From Arachis hypogaea (lineage: Eukaryota > Streptophyta > Magnoliopsida > Fabales > Fabaceae), in the NCBI RefSeq assembly GCF_003086295.3, contig NC_092054.1:56831546-56895545 (forward strand): 64,000 bases of DNA, given 5' to 3'. The notes under the pieces were generated by a model. The model searched no databases, had not been told where the DNA came from, and saw only the letters and a list, made by a program, of their open reading frames with translations. The translations under genes were made by a program, and so were the position numbers. Positions 31,001-42,018 of this stretch are shown piece by piece (within the stretch, counting starts at the first letter, position 1; the number at the start of each line of letters is the position of its first letter).

Positions 31001-33590
31001 TTTCCGACAGTGAGTGGGTGAGCCCGGTTCAAGTTGTCCCCAAGAAGTCGGGCATCACAACGGTCGAGAAGGACGACGGTGAAATGGTCACTAAAAGAGT
31101 ACAAAATGCATGGCGAGTATATATTGACTACAGAAGATTGAACGCCGCCACACGGAAGGACCATTACCCCTTACCCTTCATCGATCAGATGCTAGACCGC
31201 TTGGCAGGTAAATCTCACTATTGCTTTCTTGATGGATTTACTGGCTACTTTCAGATACATATTGCTCCTGAAGATCAGGAGAAGACCACGTTTACTTGTC
31301 CGTTTGGCACCTTTGCCTATAAAAGGATGCCATTTGGACTATGTAACGCACCCGCTACTTTTCAGCGGTGCATAACGAGTGTCTTCTCCGATCTAATGGA
31401 GAATTGCCTGGAAGTCTTTATGGACGACTTCAGCGTTTATGGTACTTCATTCGATTTTTGTTTAGAGAGCTTGGCCAAGGTCCTAGCTAGATGTGTTGAC
31501 ACTAACCTTGTCTTAAATTTTGAAAAATGTCACTTTATGGTACAACAAGGTATAGTGTTAGGACATGTAGTATCTCATAAAGGCATTTCTGTAGACCCGG
31601 CCAAGGTCGATGTTATCACCACTTTGCCTCACCCCTCATCCGTGAGGGAGGTCCGCTCGTTTTTGGGACATGCAGGATTTTATAGGCGCTTTATCAAGGA
31701 CTTCAGCAAGATTGCTTTGCCATTGTCGCGCCTACTTCAAAAAGATGTGGATTTTGAGTTTGATGGTGAATGTGTAAAAGCTTTTGAAGAGCTAAGGAGA
31801 GTTCTTACCACGGCACCAATTGTGCGAGGCCCCAACTGGATGTTGCCATTTGAGATAATGTGCGATGCGTCAAACCATGCTGTGGGTGCCGCGCTTGCAC
31901 AACGCGATGGTAAACTCCCTTATGTCATTGCTTACTCTTCTAAGATACTAGATGCGGCACAATCCAACTATACCACTACTGAAAAAGAACTCCTAGCTAT
32001 TGTTCATGCTTTAGATAAATTCAGATCTTATTTGCTAGGTTCAAAGATAGTGGTATACACGGATCATGCAGCTTTAAAGTACTTATTGACAAAGAATGAG
32101 TCAAAGCCTAGACTCATACGTTGGATCTTGCTTTTGCAAGAATTCGACATTGAGATTAGGGACCAGAGTGGATCTCAAAACCTGGTTGCGGATCATTTAA
32201 AACGCATTAAAAATTTAAAAATTGATCCATTTCCGATCAATGACTCATTCCCATTGGATAGTTTGCATGCTGTGTCGGATAGCTTTCCTTGGTTTTCCCC
32301 AATGGCGAACTACTTGGTTGCAAGAATCTTCCCTCCCAACTTTTTGAAAAACCAAAGGGACAAGTTGAGGAGTGATTCCAAATACTATATTTGGGATGAC
32401 CCTCACTTGTGGAAGAGGGGCGTAGACCAAGTAATTCGAAGATGTGTCCCGGAGTTTGAATTCCAACTAATTCTTGAAACTTGTCATTTGTCCGAATGTG
32501 GTGGCCACTTTGGCCCACAAAAGACCGCTAAAAAGTGTTGGATTGTGGATTCTGGTGGCCAACCTTATTCAAGGATGCTAACCGGTTATGTGTGTCTTGC
32601 CATCAGTGTCAAAAGTCAGGAAACGCATCCCAAAGGGATGAAATGCCTCAACAACCTATGTTGTTCTGTGAGATATTTGATGTATGGGGCATTAACTTTA
32701 TGGGATCGTTTCCCAACTCTAGTGGGTATCTGTATATTCTGTTAGTGGTTGACTACGTGTCAAAGTGGGTAGAGGCCGTACCTACCTGCCTTGACGACGC
32801 CAATACCGTTGTTTCTTTCAATAGGAATCACATTGTATGCCATTATGGGTCGCCACGAGCAATCGTGAGCGACCAAAGTTTCCACTTTTGTAACAGAAAG
32901 GTAGAAGCATTGCTCAAGCGCTATGGAGTGTCGCATAAGGTTGCTACTGCTTATCATCCGCAAACAAATGGACAAGCGGAAGTGTCCAACTGGGAAATCA
33001 AGAGAATCTTGGAGAAAGTGGTCAATCCACAAAGAAAGGATTGGATCCTCCGGTTAGGAGATGCACTATGGGCATATAGAACGGTCTACAAGACTCCGAT
33101 AAGGATGAGTCCTTTCTGGATCGTCTACGGTAAGGCGTGCCACCTTCCGGTGGAGATTGAGCATCGAGCCTATTGGGCGGTAAAGCAGTGCAACATGGAT
33201 TTAGCTAAGGCGGGTGAAGCTAGGAAGTTACAACTAGAAGAGCTTGAGTGTTTGAGGAACAAGTCATATGAAAATGCCCGAATTTACAAGAAAAAGACTA
33301 AGGCATTTCATGACCATCACATCCGGAAGAAGGACTTTCAAGAAGGTGATGAGGTCCTCCTCTAAAACTCAAGGCTCCGATTTATGCCTGGCAAGCTCCG
33401 TTCTAGATGGGAAGGACCTTTCAAGGTGAAGGAGATAAAGCCCTACGGAGTGGTGGAATTGTTTGATCCCAAGAGTGAAGCAACTTTCAAAGTGAATGGA
33501 CATAGAGTGAAGAAGTATCATGGTTGCAAGCCCCCAAGAGAGCTAGAGGTGTACATATTGGAGGATGCACCAAGGAGAGAGGAAGCTTAA
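28003..33590 (+). pseudogene. gag-pol: Gag-Pol of C, one frame with stops and one shift
   Basis: Gag core around 28440-28610 (VFAFPFSLEAQAKTWFYSLP, then FLDKFFPPEK). A CCHC knuckle at about 29062-29103 (CGLC....H....C) is followed by a Gln/Asn/His-rich segment. Protease carries DLGACVSIMPLS near 30149. Reverse transcriptase has YIDYRRLN and FMDDFSVYG (about 31420). RNase H has [15 protein letters not shown] and [11 protein letters not shown]. Integrase has the HHCC finger around 32480-32610 and DDE residues in [17 protein letters not shown] and NGQAEVSN, then the LRSRWEGPFKVKE C-terminal block. In-frame stops: TAA 28609-28611, TGA 29470-29472, TGA 30514-30516, TAA 33363-33365. The frame changes near 32530. 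Family length and order are otherwise complete. Confidence 0.93.
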
Positions 33591-34601
33591 GAAAAGGACC
33601 GTCCAACTTAAGGACGTTAAAGAAAAGTGCTTGGTGGGAGGCACCCCACCGTGGTAAGATCTTTCTTGTTTATACCATCTTGTTCGTATCTTTAGTTTCT
33701 TGTAAATTTTGTGATCTTTTAATGATTGATTGAGTGCATCGGAATGCTAGCTTTGTTGCTTTTGTTGGATAGGTAGAATGTTCATATAGATAGGATGTGA
33801 AAAAGATAAAGAAAACAAAAATATTTCTTTGAAGAAGGGCACCGACGCGCCAGCGCACAGTGCGCGCGCGCGCCAGTGGCGAAATTCCACTCTTGGGCCA
33901 AATACCTGGGAGTCATGCCCACCTTGTGCCCAACTCGCGCCAGGCACCGACGCGTTCGTGTACATGCCGCCTGCGCGCACCCTTGCAAATTAACCATCGA
34001 CGCGCCAGTGCACGGTGTGCGCGCGTGCCGATGGAGATATGTGGACTCTCTGGTACAAAAACCAGAGAGTTGTGCCATAATTGGGCCAACCTTGTGCCAA
34101 AACTGACGCGTCTGCACGTTGTGCACGTCCGCGCCAGTTGCGGAATACCTCAAGCACGCGTCCGCGCAAGGTGCGCATCCGCGCGCCTGCCTCACTGATT
34201 CACTTTGGTACAAAAACCAGAGACTTAAGCCAACTTTGTGCCACTTCTGTGCCTGAGGCACAACTCCCCTTGCGCGCGCATGCCACTGACGCGCACGCGT
34301 CCCCTGCTAGCATCCTCACTGACGCGCCAGCGCACCTTGCGCGCGCGCCGCTTGCGCGAGTCAGTTTTATACTTCGCGCCTTGCCCTGTTTTTCTTTCTC
34401 TTAAACCCTTTTCTTTCTTAGTTTCTTTTCCTTCTCCCTCCATCATCTCCCTTCTCCTCTTCTTCTTCCCTACCCTACCACCACTGTCTCCGGTCACTCA
34501 CCGGCGACAACCAACTTTTTCCGGTGGCACTACACCTTTCCCATTTTCTTTCTCATCTTCACAAAAGAAGATTCAACCTTGTTCCTTCATACTTTTCAAG
34601 G
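33591..34601 (+). other. C region between pol and ORF3, with GC-rich array
   Basis: The array spans about 33841-34380, with irregular GCGC-rich palindromes (TGCGCGCGCGCGCC, GACGCGTCTGCACG) separated by 'CCAGAGAGTTGTGCC'-like spacers. A pyrimidine-rich leader follows, containing CACTCACCGGCGAC, up to CTTTTCAAGG and the ORF3 ATG. A short conserved stretch after pol, GGTGGGAGGCACCCCACC at 33634-33651, is itself an inverted repeat. It is also found near 5095 (A1), 40723 (A2) and, reverse-complemented, 23810 (F). Confidence 0.7.
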
Positions 34602-35848
34602 ATGGCCACCAAGAAAGGCAAGGAGATAGCTTCGAGGAAACCGGCCGCATTAAGGGCATCCCAAAAGTCAAATTCTAAGGCGCGCTCTTCATTAGAAGCC
34701 AAACCCCTATCTAAGAAAGGGAAGACACCCGCTCCTTTTGATGAGAATGACAAGGGCAAACCAGCAAAAGATTCCTCAAGGTTCCCCAACCGCTTTTGTG
34801 AACTTATGTTCCCCTCCATAGTTGTAAGGAACTATCATCCTGAGCATCTACTCGCTCCGCCGGACAAGGTCGCTCCTTATATTTTGCCCCGCATTGAACA
34901 GCGAGGATGGGAGTTTCTTTTGAGGAAACCAAGGGAAATCAACCTCTCTTGAGTGGAAGAATTCTACACTAACTACCATCTTCCCTCTCTTCAATCGGTA
35001 TACATGCGCCGAAAGCAAGTCTCAGTTTCAGAAGAGGCTATTCAGCAAGTGCTTAATATCCTACCAGTGCCAAGTGACATGGATGGCTACCAAGAAGTCT
35101 TACGTCAGAGAGAGAAGTATGGATTCAATTGGGACTCGATTCTCCGAGTCATTGCTGAGCCAGGGACATTTTGGACCCAAGGTCGACTCCGGATGAGGCC
35201 CAAGAGCATTGACGCTCGCTTCCTCACTGTGGAAGCTAGAGCTTGGGCCCAGATCCTATCCCACTACGTGCTACCTAGCACCCACAAGTCGTCCCTCACG
35301 GCAGACCTCGCCTTGCTTGTTTGGTGTGTTCTCACGGAGAAGCCGGTGAATATTCCGCTTCTTGTCAGGAAAGCGATGAGTCAAGTTCACGACTGGGGTA
35401 ATTTGCCATTTCCAGCATTGGTGTATGACTTAGTTGCTACTGCGGGTATTTCTTGGGAAGCCAAGGACAAAAAGATCATAGTTCTGGCTAAGGGCGATGT
35501 GGTCCCAAGCGGAAAATACCTACACTTCCCATGAGCAAACCAAGCCTCGACATGGCCCCGCCACTTCTTTTTCCTTCTAGCTCATCATCACCACCACTGA
35601 GATCCACACATCAAAGGATAGAAGATCTTCACCAGAAGCTTGATAGATATGAGCGGCGCAACCACCGCCGATACACTTATATCATGAAGCTTCTGCGTTG
35701 TGTTACCCCTAGCATGGAGGAACCCGAAATGTTCACATCCACCTCAAACCCAAGTGATGGGAGCTCTGATGATGGGGATAGTGAAGGTTCCGGTCCCGAC
35801 TGTCCCTTGCGTATTATTCGTAGCATGGAGGACCGTGCTAATTTCTAA
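34602..35848 (+). pseudogene. ORF3 of C (env-position protein), stop and frameshift
   Basis: Starts MATKKGKEIASRKPAALR, a basic N-terminus like F's. The core has RFPNRFCELMFPS, QRGWEFLLRKPREI, EEFYTNYHL, AWAQILSHYVLPSTHKS and LVWCVLTEKPVNIPLLV; the tail is Ser-rich. It matches the domain annotated in plants as 'putative plant transposon protein', which is found downstream of pol. No signal peptide or membrane segment is obvious, so an envelope function is not supported by sequence. TGA near 34950-34952 replaces the Trp seen in F, and the frame shifts near 35530. The last codons overlap the inner stem-loop. Confidence 0.78.
35821..35840 (+). promoter_or_regulatory. Inner stem-loop of C, at the ORF3 end
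   Basis: TAGCATGG-AGGA-CCGTGCTA (one T-G wobble), followed by ATTTCTAAAGTGTGGGGAGG. Confidence 0.7.
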
Positions 35849-37215
35849 AGTGTGGGGAGGTCGTTCGACCGATCTCCATGGGTAACATTCTCTTCCCCTC
35901 AATACCCATGGATTTATCTTTTGCTTAAAAGTTAGTATATTGCATGTGTAGTTAGTTTTGCTTGTAAATACCCTTGCATGATAGTTAGTTTCTTTAGAGT
36001 TACTTGGTCAAAACAATAACTTTCTTTTCAAGAAACTGTGTCCTGGGTGACCTACCAAAATTCTGAAATTTTTTTTTGCAGTAAACTTGCTTTAAGAATG
36101 TATTTTGGAACATAGTGATTGAGCTAAGAACACAAGCATGAAAGTTTTGAGCCTATTGCATGGTTACATCTTTTAACTATTATTTCCATTCTTGTGTGCA
36201 TATCTCTCTCTCTATGATTGTGATCCTTGCTTTGTCTGATTCTATATGTCTATTGCTTGGTGTATGAATGCATTTACATGATTGAGGCCATCATTTCAAT
36301 AGTTACTTTTCCCAAATGGCCTTAACCCTTTTATCTACCGTTGCTAACCAATTTTGAGCCCATGATAAACCCTTTTGTTCTTAAATCGAGCACATAAACA
36401 ACCCTAAGTGAAAAACCATGAATGTCCATAAATTTGAATCCTTGATTAGCTTAGGTAAGTTAGGATGTGTGTCATTCAAATAGAAGGGTATACTTGGAAA
36501 GTTCGGGTAGATATATAGGTGTGTAATTGTAGTGTAATTGAAAAATTCTAGGATTTGGGAATATACTCATGTGTTGAATGACGAAACTGTATGCAGTGAA
36601 ACTTTTGTTCACAAAGAAACCCCAAGAAAAAGGGGATAATAATAAAATATAAATAAATAAATAATAATAAAAGAGAGAAAGCAATGAAAGGGGACAAAGA
36701 TGCCCCAAGATAAAGTAACAAAAACAATGCATATGGGTGTGAATTGAAAAAAATACATGAGTATGCAAAAAGAGTAAAACTCAAGGGTGGCTAGGTAATA
36801 TATTGTAGTTGTATAGGTTGTTCTATGTGTCTAGTGGATCCTAGGTTGATCAAGGACTCAAATTTTAAGCCCACATGGCCATATACATCCTTACCCTCAC
36901 CCTAGCCCCGTTATAACCCATGAATAAGACCTCATGATACTTGTAAGCATGCATTAAGTAATTGTCGATTGTTAGATGAAAGACAAATCTTGGAAAGCAT
37001 GATTAAGAGAAGATTGAGTGACGAACCCTATACACTTAAGCAAATAGAGCGGATACACTTCCGGTGAGGGTTCGATGCTCAATGCTTGTTCCCGGCTTTC
37101 ACAAGCATTCGTTTAGCAAGTCATATGCATTCCATGGTGATGTTCAATTTGGTAGGATTCATGAATCACATACTATTTTCACCCTATATGCTCACATGTA
37201 TTCTTAGAGGATAGA
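35849..37215 (+). other. C 3' non-coding region, truncated
   Basis: Aligns with A2 42018-43400 (GTGTGGGGAGGTCG start, CGGATACACTTCCGGTGAGG near 37047). It ends before any LTR-proximal stem-loop. No gene is seen. A+T-rich simple stretches around 36640-36680. Confidence 0.7.
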
Positions 37216-37244
37216 GCTAGTTTTTATTAGTTCTTATTAGTACT
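37216..37244 (+). other. 29-bp patch of element leader at the A2 left border
   Basis: GCTAGTTTTTATTAGTTC and following bases match the A1/A2 leader (3412-3441 and 39047-39076) almost exactly, but here they sit between C's 3' region and A2's LTR. Confidence 0.8.
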
Positions 37245-38950
37245 TGATAAAACTCGATTTTGTGGTTTATCTTGTGCTTAATTTGGGTAGTTTTATCAAC
37301 TTTTCTCACATTTATTCAATGAATTAGCATGATTTTGCAATTCTCCCTTGATTTGTGCTTAAATGTGAAAACATGCTTTTTAGCCCCTAAAATTGGTGAT
37401 TTTAATTCACTTTAATTCCATTCGATGCATTGATATGTTTGTTGAGTAATTTCAGGTTCATAAGGCAAGTATTGGATGGAAGAAGTGAAGAGAAAAGCAT
37501 GCAAAGTGGGAGAACTCATGAAGAAATGAAGGAACCGTAAAGCTGTCAAGCCTGACCTCTTCGCACGCAAACGACCATAACTTGAGCTACAGAGGTCCAA
37601 ATGAGGCGGTTCCAGTTGCGTTGGAAAGCTAACATCCAGGGCTTCGAAATGATATAAAATTTGCCATATGGTACTTCTCGTTCAGGGGCGCGAACGCGTC
37701 ATGTACGCGTGGGTGCCGATGCTGTCCGTGGCCCACTAAAGAGAAATCGCCCCCAGCGATTTTTGAAGTATTTTGGACCCAATCCAACTCATTTTTGATG
37801 CTATTGAACCCACGGATTGGAGAGGGAATGAACCAAGTAGTCATAGTTTACTACTCATCATGTATTAGAGAATTCTAGAGAGAATTCTAGAGAGGCTCTC
37901 TCATCTCTCTAGATTTAGGATAGAAATTAGGGTAGAGTTAGGTTAATCACTCTCAAATTTCTCTTTCAATTCTTGTTTTGATTTCAATTCTCTTTATATT
38001 TTAGTATTTTATTGTCTTAATCTTCTTATTTTCTCTAGTCATTTTCTTATTTTGCTCTCTTTAATGTTGATGAACACTTGTTGGATCTTGTTTACATTTA
38101 ATGAAATTTAATGTTGATGTTCTTTTAATTTATGATTTGGATTGTTGATTTACTTTTCTTGAAATTGGTAGTTGTTAGATTTTACTATTTCTTTCTCATT
38201 TATTATGCTTTCCTTTTATGCCTTCCAAGTGTTTGATAAAATACTTGGTTGGGCTTTAGAGTAGATTTTGAGCATTCTTGGCTTGGAAAGAGTAATTGGG
38301 CAATCTTGAGTCATAAAAATCCAACTTATGTTGGTGATCTAGAGTTGTTAGCTAATATTGTTTCTATTGATACTAATCTTTTGCTAATTTAATTAGTAAG
38401 TTGATTAGGACTTTTGGATTGAGATTAGCTAGTCTTGTTAGACTTTCTCTCATGGAAGATAATATGATACCTTCTTCCAATGTTGGAGATGACGTAATAA
38501 GATAAATTCTTGTTATTATTGTGGTATGATTGATTAATCTTGTTTGACTTTCTTCCTATTTGTTGGAGTTGACTAAATAAGATGAATTAATCATTGCATG
38601 ACTAGGATAGAAAGCCTATGATCTCAACACTTGCCATGAATGTCTCTCTTTATTAATTGCTTTCTTTAATTGCTCATTTTACTTTATTGTCATTTAATTT
38701 CTTGCCCTCTTATCAATCAAAAACCCCCCTTTGATATTCATAGCCAATAATTAGACACTTCATTGCAATTCCTTGTGAGACGACTCAGAGTCTAAATACT
38801 TCGGTTAATTTTTATTTGGGGTTTGTTAATTGTGACACAACCAAATTTTTGATTGGGAGGATTGTTTGTTGGTGTAGAACTATACTTGCAACGAGAATTC
38901 ATTCATTTTGTGTGAAATTCTATACCGTCATGACAATTTTCTTTAAATCA
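37245..38950 (+). repeat. A2 5' LTR, 1706 bp
   Basis: TGATAAAACTCG to TTTAAATCA. The palindromic tract near 37676-37712 differs from A1's at several bases. Several substitutions and small indels distinguish it from the 3' LTR. Confidence 0.92.
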
Positions 38951-38953
38951 AAA

Positions 38954-38971
38954 TGGCGCCGTTGCCGGGGA
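38954..38971 (+). promoter_or_regulatory. A2 primer binding site, tRNA-Asp type
   Basis: TGGCGCCGTTGCCGGGGA, exact; three bases after the LTR. Confidence 0.95.
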
Positions 38972-39099
38972 GTTGCAATGGTGTTATGTTATTGGCTATT
39001 GTATATATGTGAATATGCTTCTTTGCTAGTTTTTGCTTGCTTTAGGAGTTAGTTTTTATTAGTTCTTATTAGTACTTGTTTTTATTCTCTTTTGCTATT

Positions 39100-40672
39100 A
39101 TGAATTCTCATCCTCACTTTGGCTATGAGTTTGGCTCAAATTATGTTGTAGGAAATGGGAACTACAATGAGAATGTGCATCAAGGATGGAGCAATCAAAG
39201 ATGGGAGGAGCCTCAAGGGATTGATCAACCTTATTGGCAACAACCCCTCCGGTTTCTTATGGGTATAATTCTAATCCTAATGCATATCAATCTAATGGAT
39301 GTGGTGACCCTTATTGTGATTGTCAACAACCACCACCACATGCCTATGAACCACCCCTCAACATGACTTCGAACCACCTTACTCACAAGTCCCCTACCAC
39401 CAAATACCCCCATATGACCCCAACCCTTATCCACCCTACCAACCACCTTATGAGCCATATGAACCATACATAGAACCACCACAATCCCAACACAATTACT
39501 CTCAAGAACCACCTCAATATACACCAACTCCATACCCTTACCAAAATGAACCACGTTCCAACTATAATGCCTTCCCCTCAAATAATGAACCTTTCATTCC
39601 ACCATCACCTCCCAATGATGCCCCCACGCATGAATTGAGAGATCTTGAATCTCATATCTTAAGGTGACAAGAGGAGGATGAAAAGAAGTTTAAAGATCTA
39701 GGAGCCAACATGGCTATGCTAGTGGAAGCCGTTAGCAATATGGCCTCCTCCCGACTAAGCCTAAGCAACCAAGGCACTTCCATTGACGAATGTGGAGAAG
39801 CAACTAAGAAGCATAGTGAGGGAGTGAGTTTAGAGCTTCAAGGTGAAGAAGAGGAGTTGAAGAAAGAATTGCCACAAGGGGAAGAAGTTAAGACAATTGA
39901 GCCGGAAGAAGTGGTTGAAGCCTTTGAAGAGGTTGACCAAGAGATGGATTCAATCATTGAAGAATTCTTATGTATAATTGAATCCTCTCCAATTGAGTTT
40001 GACATAGAGGGTAAGGAAGAAGATACCTCACCTCTCATGCCCTTGGTAAGCAATGAAGAAGAGATTGAATTGGAAGGAAGCTACCAAGAAGAAGAGGTTG
40101 AAATTGAAGAAGCTTGTGAAAAGGTGAAAATAATCAAAGAAGAGCACAAGGGAGTGGAACTTGCAAGACCATTGGAGACATCCCTTCCTAAGTCACCATC
40201 TAATACAACATTCAAGAGGGTAAAATTTCTATCCCTAAGCTTCACTTTCCCACTTGAATATGGTTTGATTGAAAATGATGGTCAACTTAGAGCTCTTTGT
40301 GGAGTTAAGAGTAAGAGAGAGTTGTGTAGTGGTTGGAAGCATCACTCTAAGTTCATGATGGTTGCTTGCTCAAAGTTTGATTGCAAGGTTTGGTGTGGAG
40401 CTAAATTGTATGGGTCTAGGAAGTTGTTTGGAGGCTTCTTTGAGAATTCCAAGGCTAAACCACCCAATTGGAATCATGATGATCAATTTGAAGATGGGTG
40501 TCAAAACAAAGTGTGGGATCCCGGATCGCACAAGGAGAATCAAATCTAGAAGCTCATGGTTTGTGAAGAACTCCATCAAAACTTGAAGACATTAAAATTG
40601 AAGAATGAAGCTTATTGGAGACTCAAGCATTGGTGGATGTTCAAGGATAGCTTCAAGCACAAGCCACCTTAA
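39100..40672 (+). pseudogene. ORF-N of A2, broken
   Basis: Sister of A1's ORF-N. It shares the frame change near 39243-39249, the one near 39358-39370 and the TGA at 39665-39667. It lacks A1's later shift near 4190, so a long frame runs 39710-40549 and covers the acidic middle and the ENDGQLRALCG block. A TAG at 40547-40549 is private to A2. The homologous tail runs to TAA at 40670-40672. The same lesions in two separately placed copies mean the reading frame was already dead in a shared ancestor that still transposed. Confidence 0.78.
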
Positions 40673-40937
40673 GAGGAGCTCCCCATAAGTCCAATTTAAG
40701 GACAATAAACAAAAGTGCTAGGTGGGAGACACCCCACCATGGTAAACTCTTTTCATTTTTCTCTTTTGTAAATATTGGTAGAATAGGTTTAATTTCAAGT
40801 TTTGTTTGTTTGTTGAGTTTATTTGGTAGTATAATATGTTAAATAAGATTTTAAGGTGTTTGGGTAGCTGTTTGGAGGTTTGGAATGCTTGGTTTGGTAC
40901 AAGAACTTGGAAAAATTTTGAAAAACAGAACACCAAC

Positions 40938-41347
40938 CCGCGCGTGCGCGCACCTGGCGCGTACGCGCGCCTCAAGCATTTTCGACCATCCACGTGGACG
41001 CGCCATGTACGCGGACGCGTGGATGCAAAAATCTCACCCTTCCATACATTGACCCGAGAGTTGCGCCTACACTGCGCCAGCACCATGCCTGAGGCACAAA
41101 ACCACCCGCGCGTGCGCGCTCCTGGCGCGTACGTGTCCTCGAAGCTAATTGCGTAATGCGCGCACACGCACACTGTGCGCATGCGCGCCGATAGCGTCAC
41201 CTACCCTCCTGGTACATGTCCCAGAGAGTTATGCCCAATTTGTGCCTATCCTGTGCCTGCAACCCACGCGTGCGCGCACCTGGCACGTACGCGTCCTTTA
41301 GCCAAATTGTGCATCGGCACGGAAGCGTGCATGACGCGTCCGCGCCG
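40938..41347. repeat. GC-rich palindromic array, A2 internal
   Basis: Units such as GGCGCGTACGCGCGCC, CCACGTGGACGCGCC and GTGCGCATGCGCGCC, with 'CCCGAGAGTT' and 'TGCCTGAGGCACAA' segments between. Longer than the surviving A1 array. Confidence 0.75.
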
Positions 41348-41869
41348 GTTAAAAAAAATTTCTTTTTTTCCATTTTCTTTTATTACATTTGCTTATTTTC
41401 ATTTATTGCATTTTAATTTTGTTTTTATAGCTTGTTCTTATCTTCTTTTCTAAGTTTCTTATTTTAATAATGGTGTTGAATTCTCTTACTCAATTATTGA
41501 GAATTTCTTGGTTAATCTTGGTGCTTCTAGACTTGTTTGATATTGATGGGTAATGAAATATTTAATTCAATGCTTAACCTTTGATGATCCTTATATTCTT
41601 TATGCATTGATATGAACTTACATGTCTTTCATGACCCACTCTTTCTAGTCGAACTTGATGCTTTTGAGTGCTCTTCATGCCTTGACTTTACTCTTGCATC
41701 AAGTATTAATTGATATACCCTTTGCCTATATTGCTTCCTCACTCACATGCGTAGCTAACATGTAGTGAGAACCCTACTCTTAATTGGCATTAGCCCTCGC
41801 CTATGTTCTATTGCTTTCATATATTTGTTGTAGGCTTAATTTTATTTCTTTTTCTCTCCTTTGAGGTTG
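41348..41869 (+). other. A2 stretch between array and ORF3 remnant
   Basis: A+T-rich, no frame. It ends in TTTCTTTTTCTCTCCTTTGAG, a strong pyrimidine tract plus AG directly before the ORF3 remnant, like the splice acceptor before F's ORF3. Confidence 0.5.
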
Positions 41870-42018
41870 GCCACCAAGAAGGAAAGAAAAGGAAAAGCTT
41901 CTAAATGGGGCAACAAACAAGTCCTTCCGCACAACCTTTTGGAGAAACTCATCAATTGTAGCAACCCGTCCACCTTGCTCTTCTTTGCATGCACGGAGGA
42001 CGGTGCAAACTTCTAAGT
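41870..42018 (+). pseudogene. ORF3 remnant of A2, internal deletion derivative
   Basis: Starts at the position of ORF3's ATG, here TTGGCCACCAAGAAGG, and ends ...GAGGACGGTGCAAACTTCTAA, matching the first and last codons of C's ORF3. Only about 49 codons remain against about 415 in C. The middle has been lost, leaving start, stop and inner stem-loop. Confidence 0.7.
41990..42007 (+). promoter_or_regulatory. Inner stem-loop of A2
   Basis: TGCACGG-AGGA-CGGTGCA (one G-G mismatch), then AACTTCTAAGTGTGGGGAGG. It is kept despite loss of the ORF3 middle. Confidence 0.68.

Larger units (their letters stand above)
26078..37215 (+). mobile_element. C: autonomous-type Athila element, 3' LTR missing
   Basis: 5' LTR (26078-27853), primer site (27860-27877), gag-pol (28003-33590), GC-rich array (33841-34380), ORF3 (34602-35848), inner stem-loop (35821-35840) and 3' region to about 37215. 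Gag and pol lie in one reading frame apart from later stops and one shift. The gag-pol-ORF3 order with a tRNA-Asp primer is that of Athila-lineage elements. Its 3' LTR is absent: the 3' region ends abruptly about 30 bp before A2 starts. C's LTR and A2's LTR are related but clearly different sequences, so A2's LTR is not C's. Confidence 0.88.

Noticed and set aside
34602..35848. ORF3 as a true envelope gene
   Set aside because: No signal peptide, transmembrane segment or cleavage site is visible; only the position after pol resembles env.
37245..38950. A2's 5' LTR as the 3' LTR of C
   Set aside because: Its middle differs strongly from C's 5' LTR and closely matches A1 and the A2 3' LTR; the bases before it are leader-like and lack the expected stem-loop/PPT.
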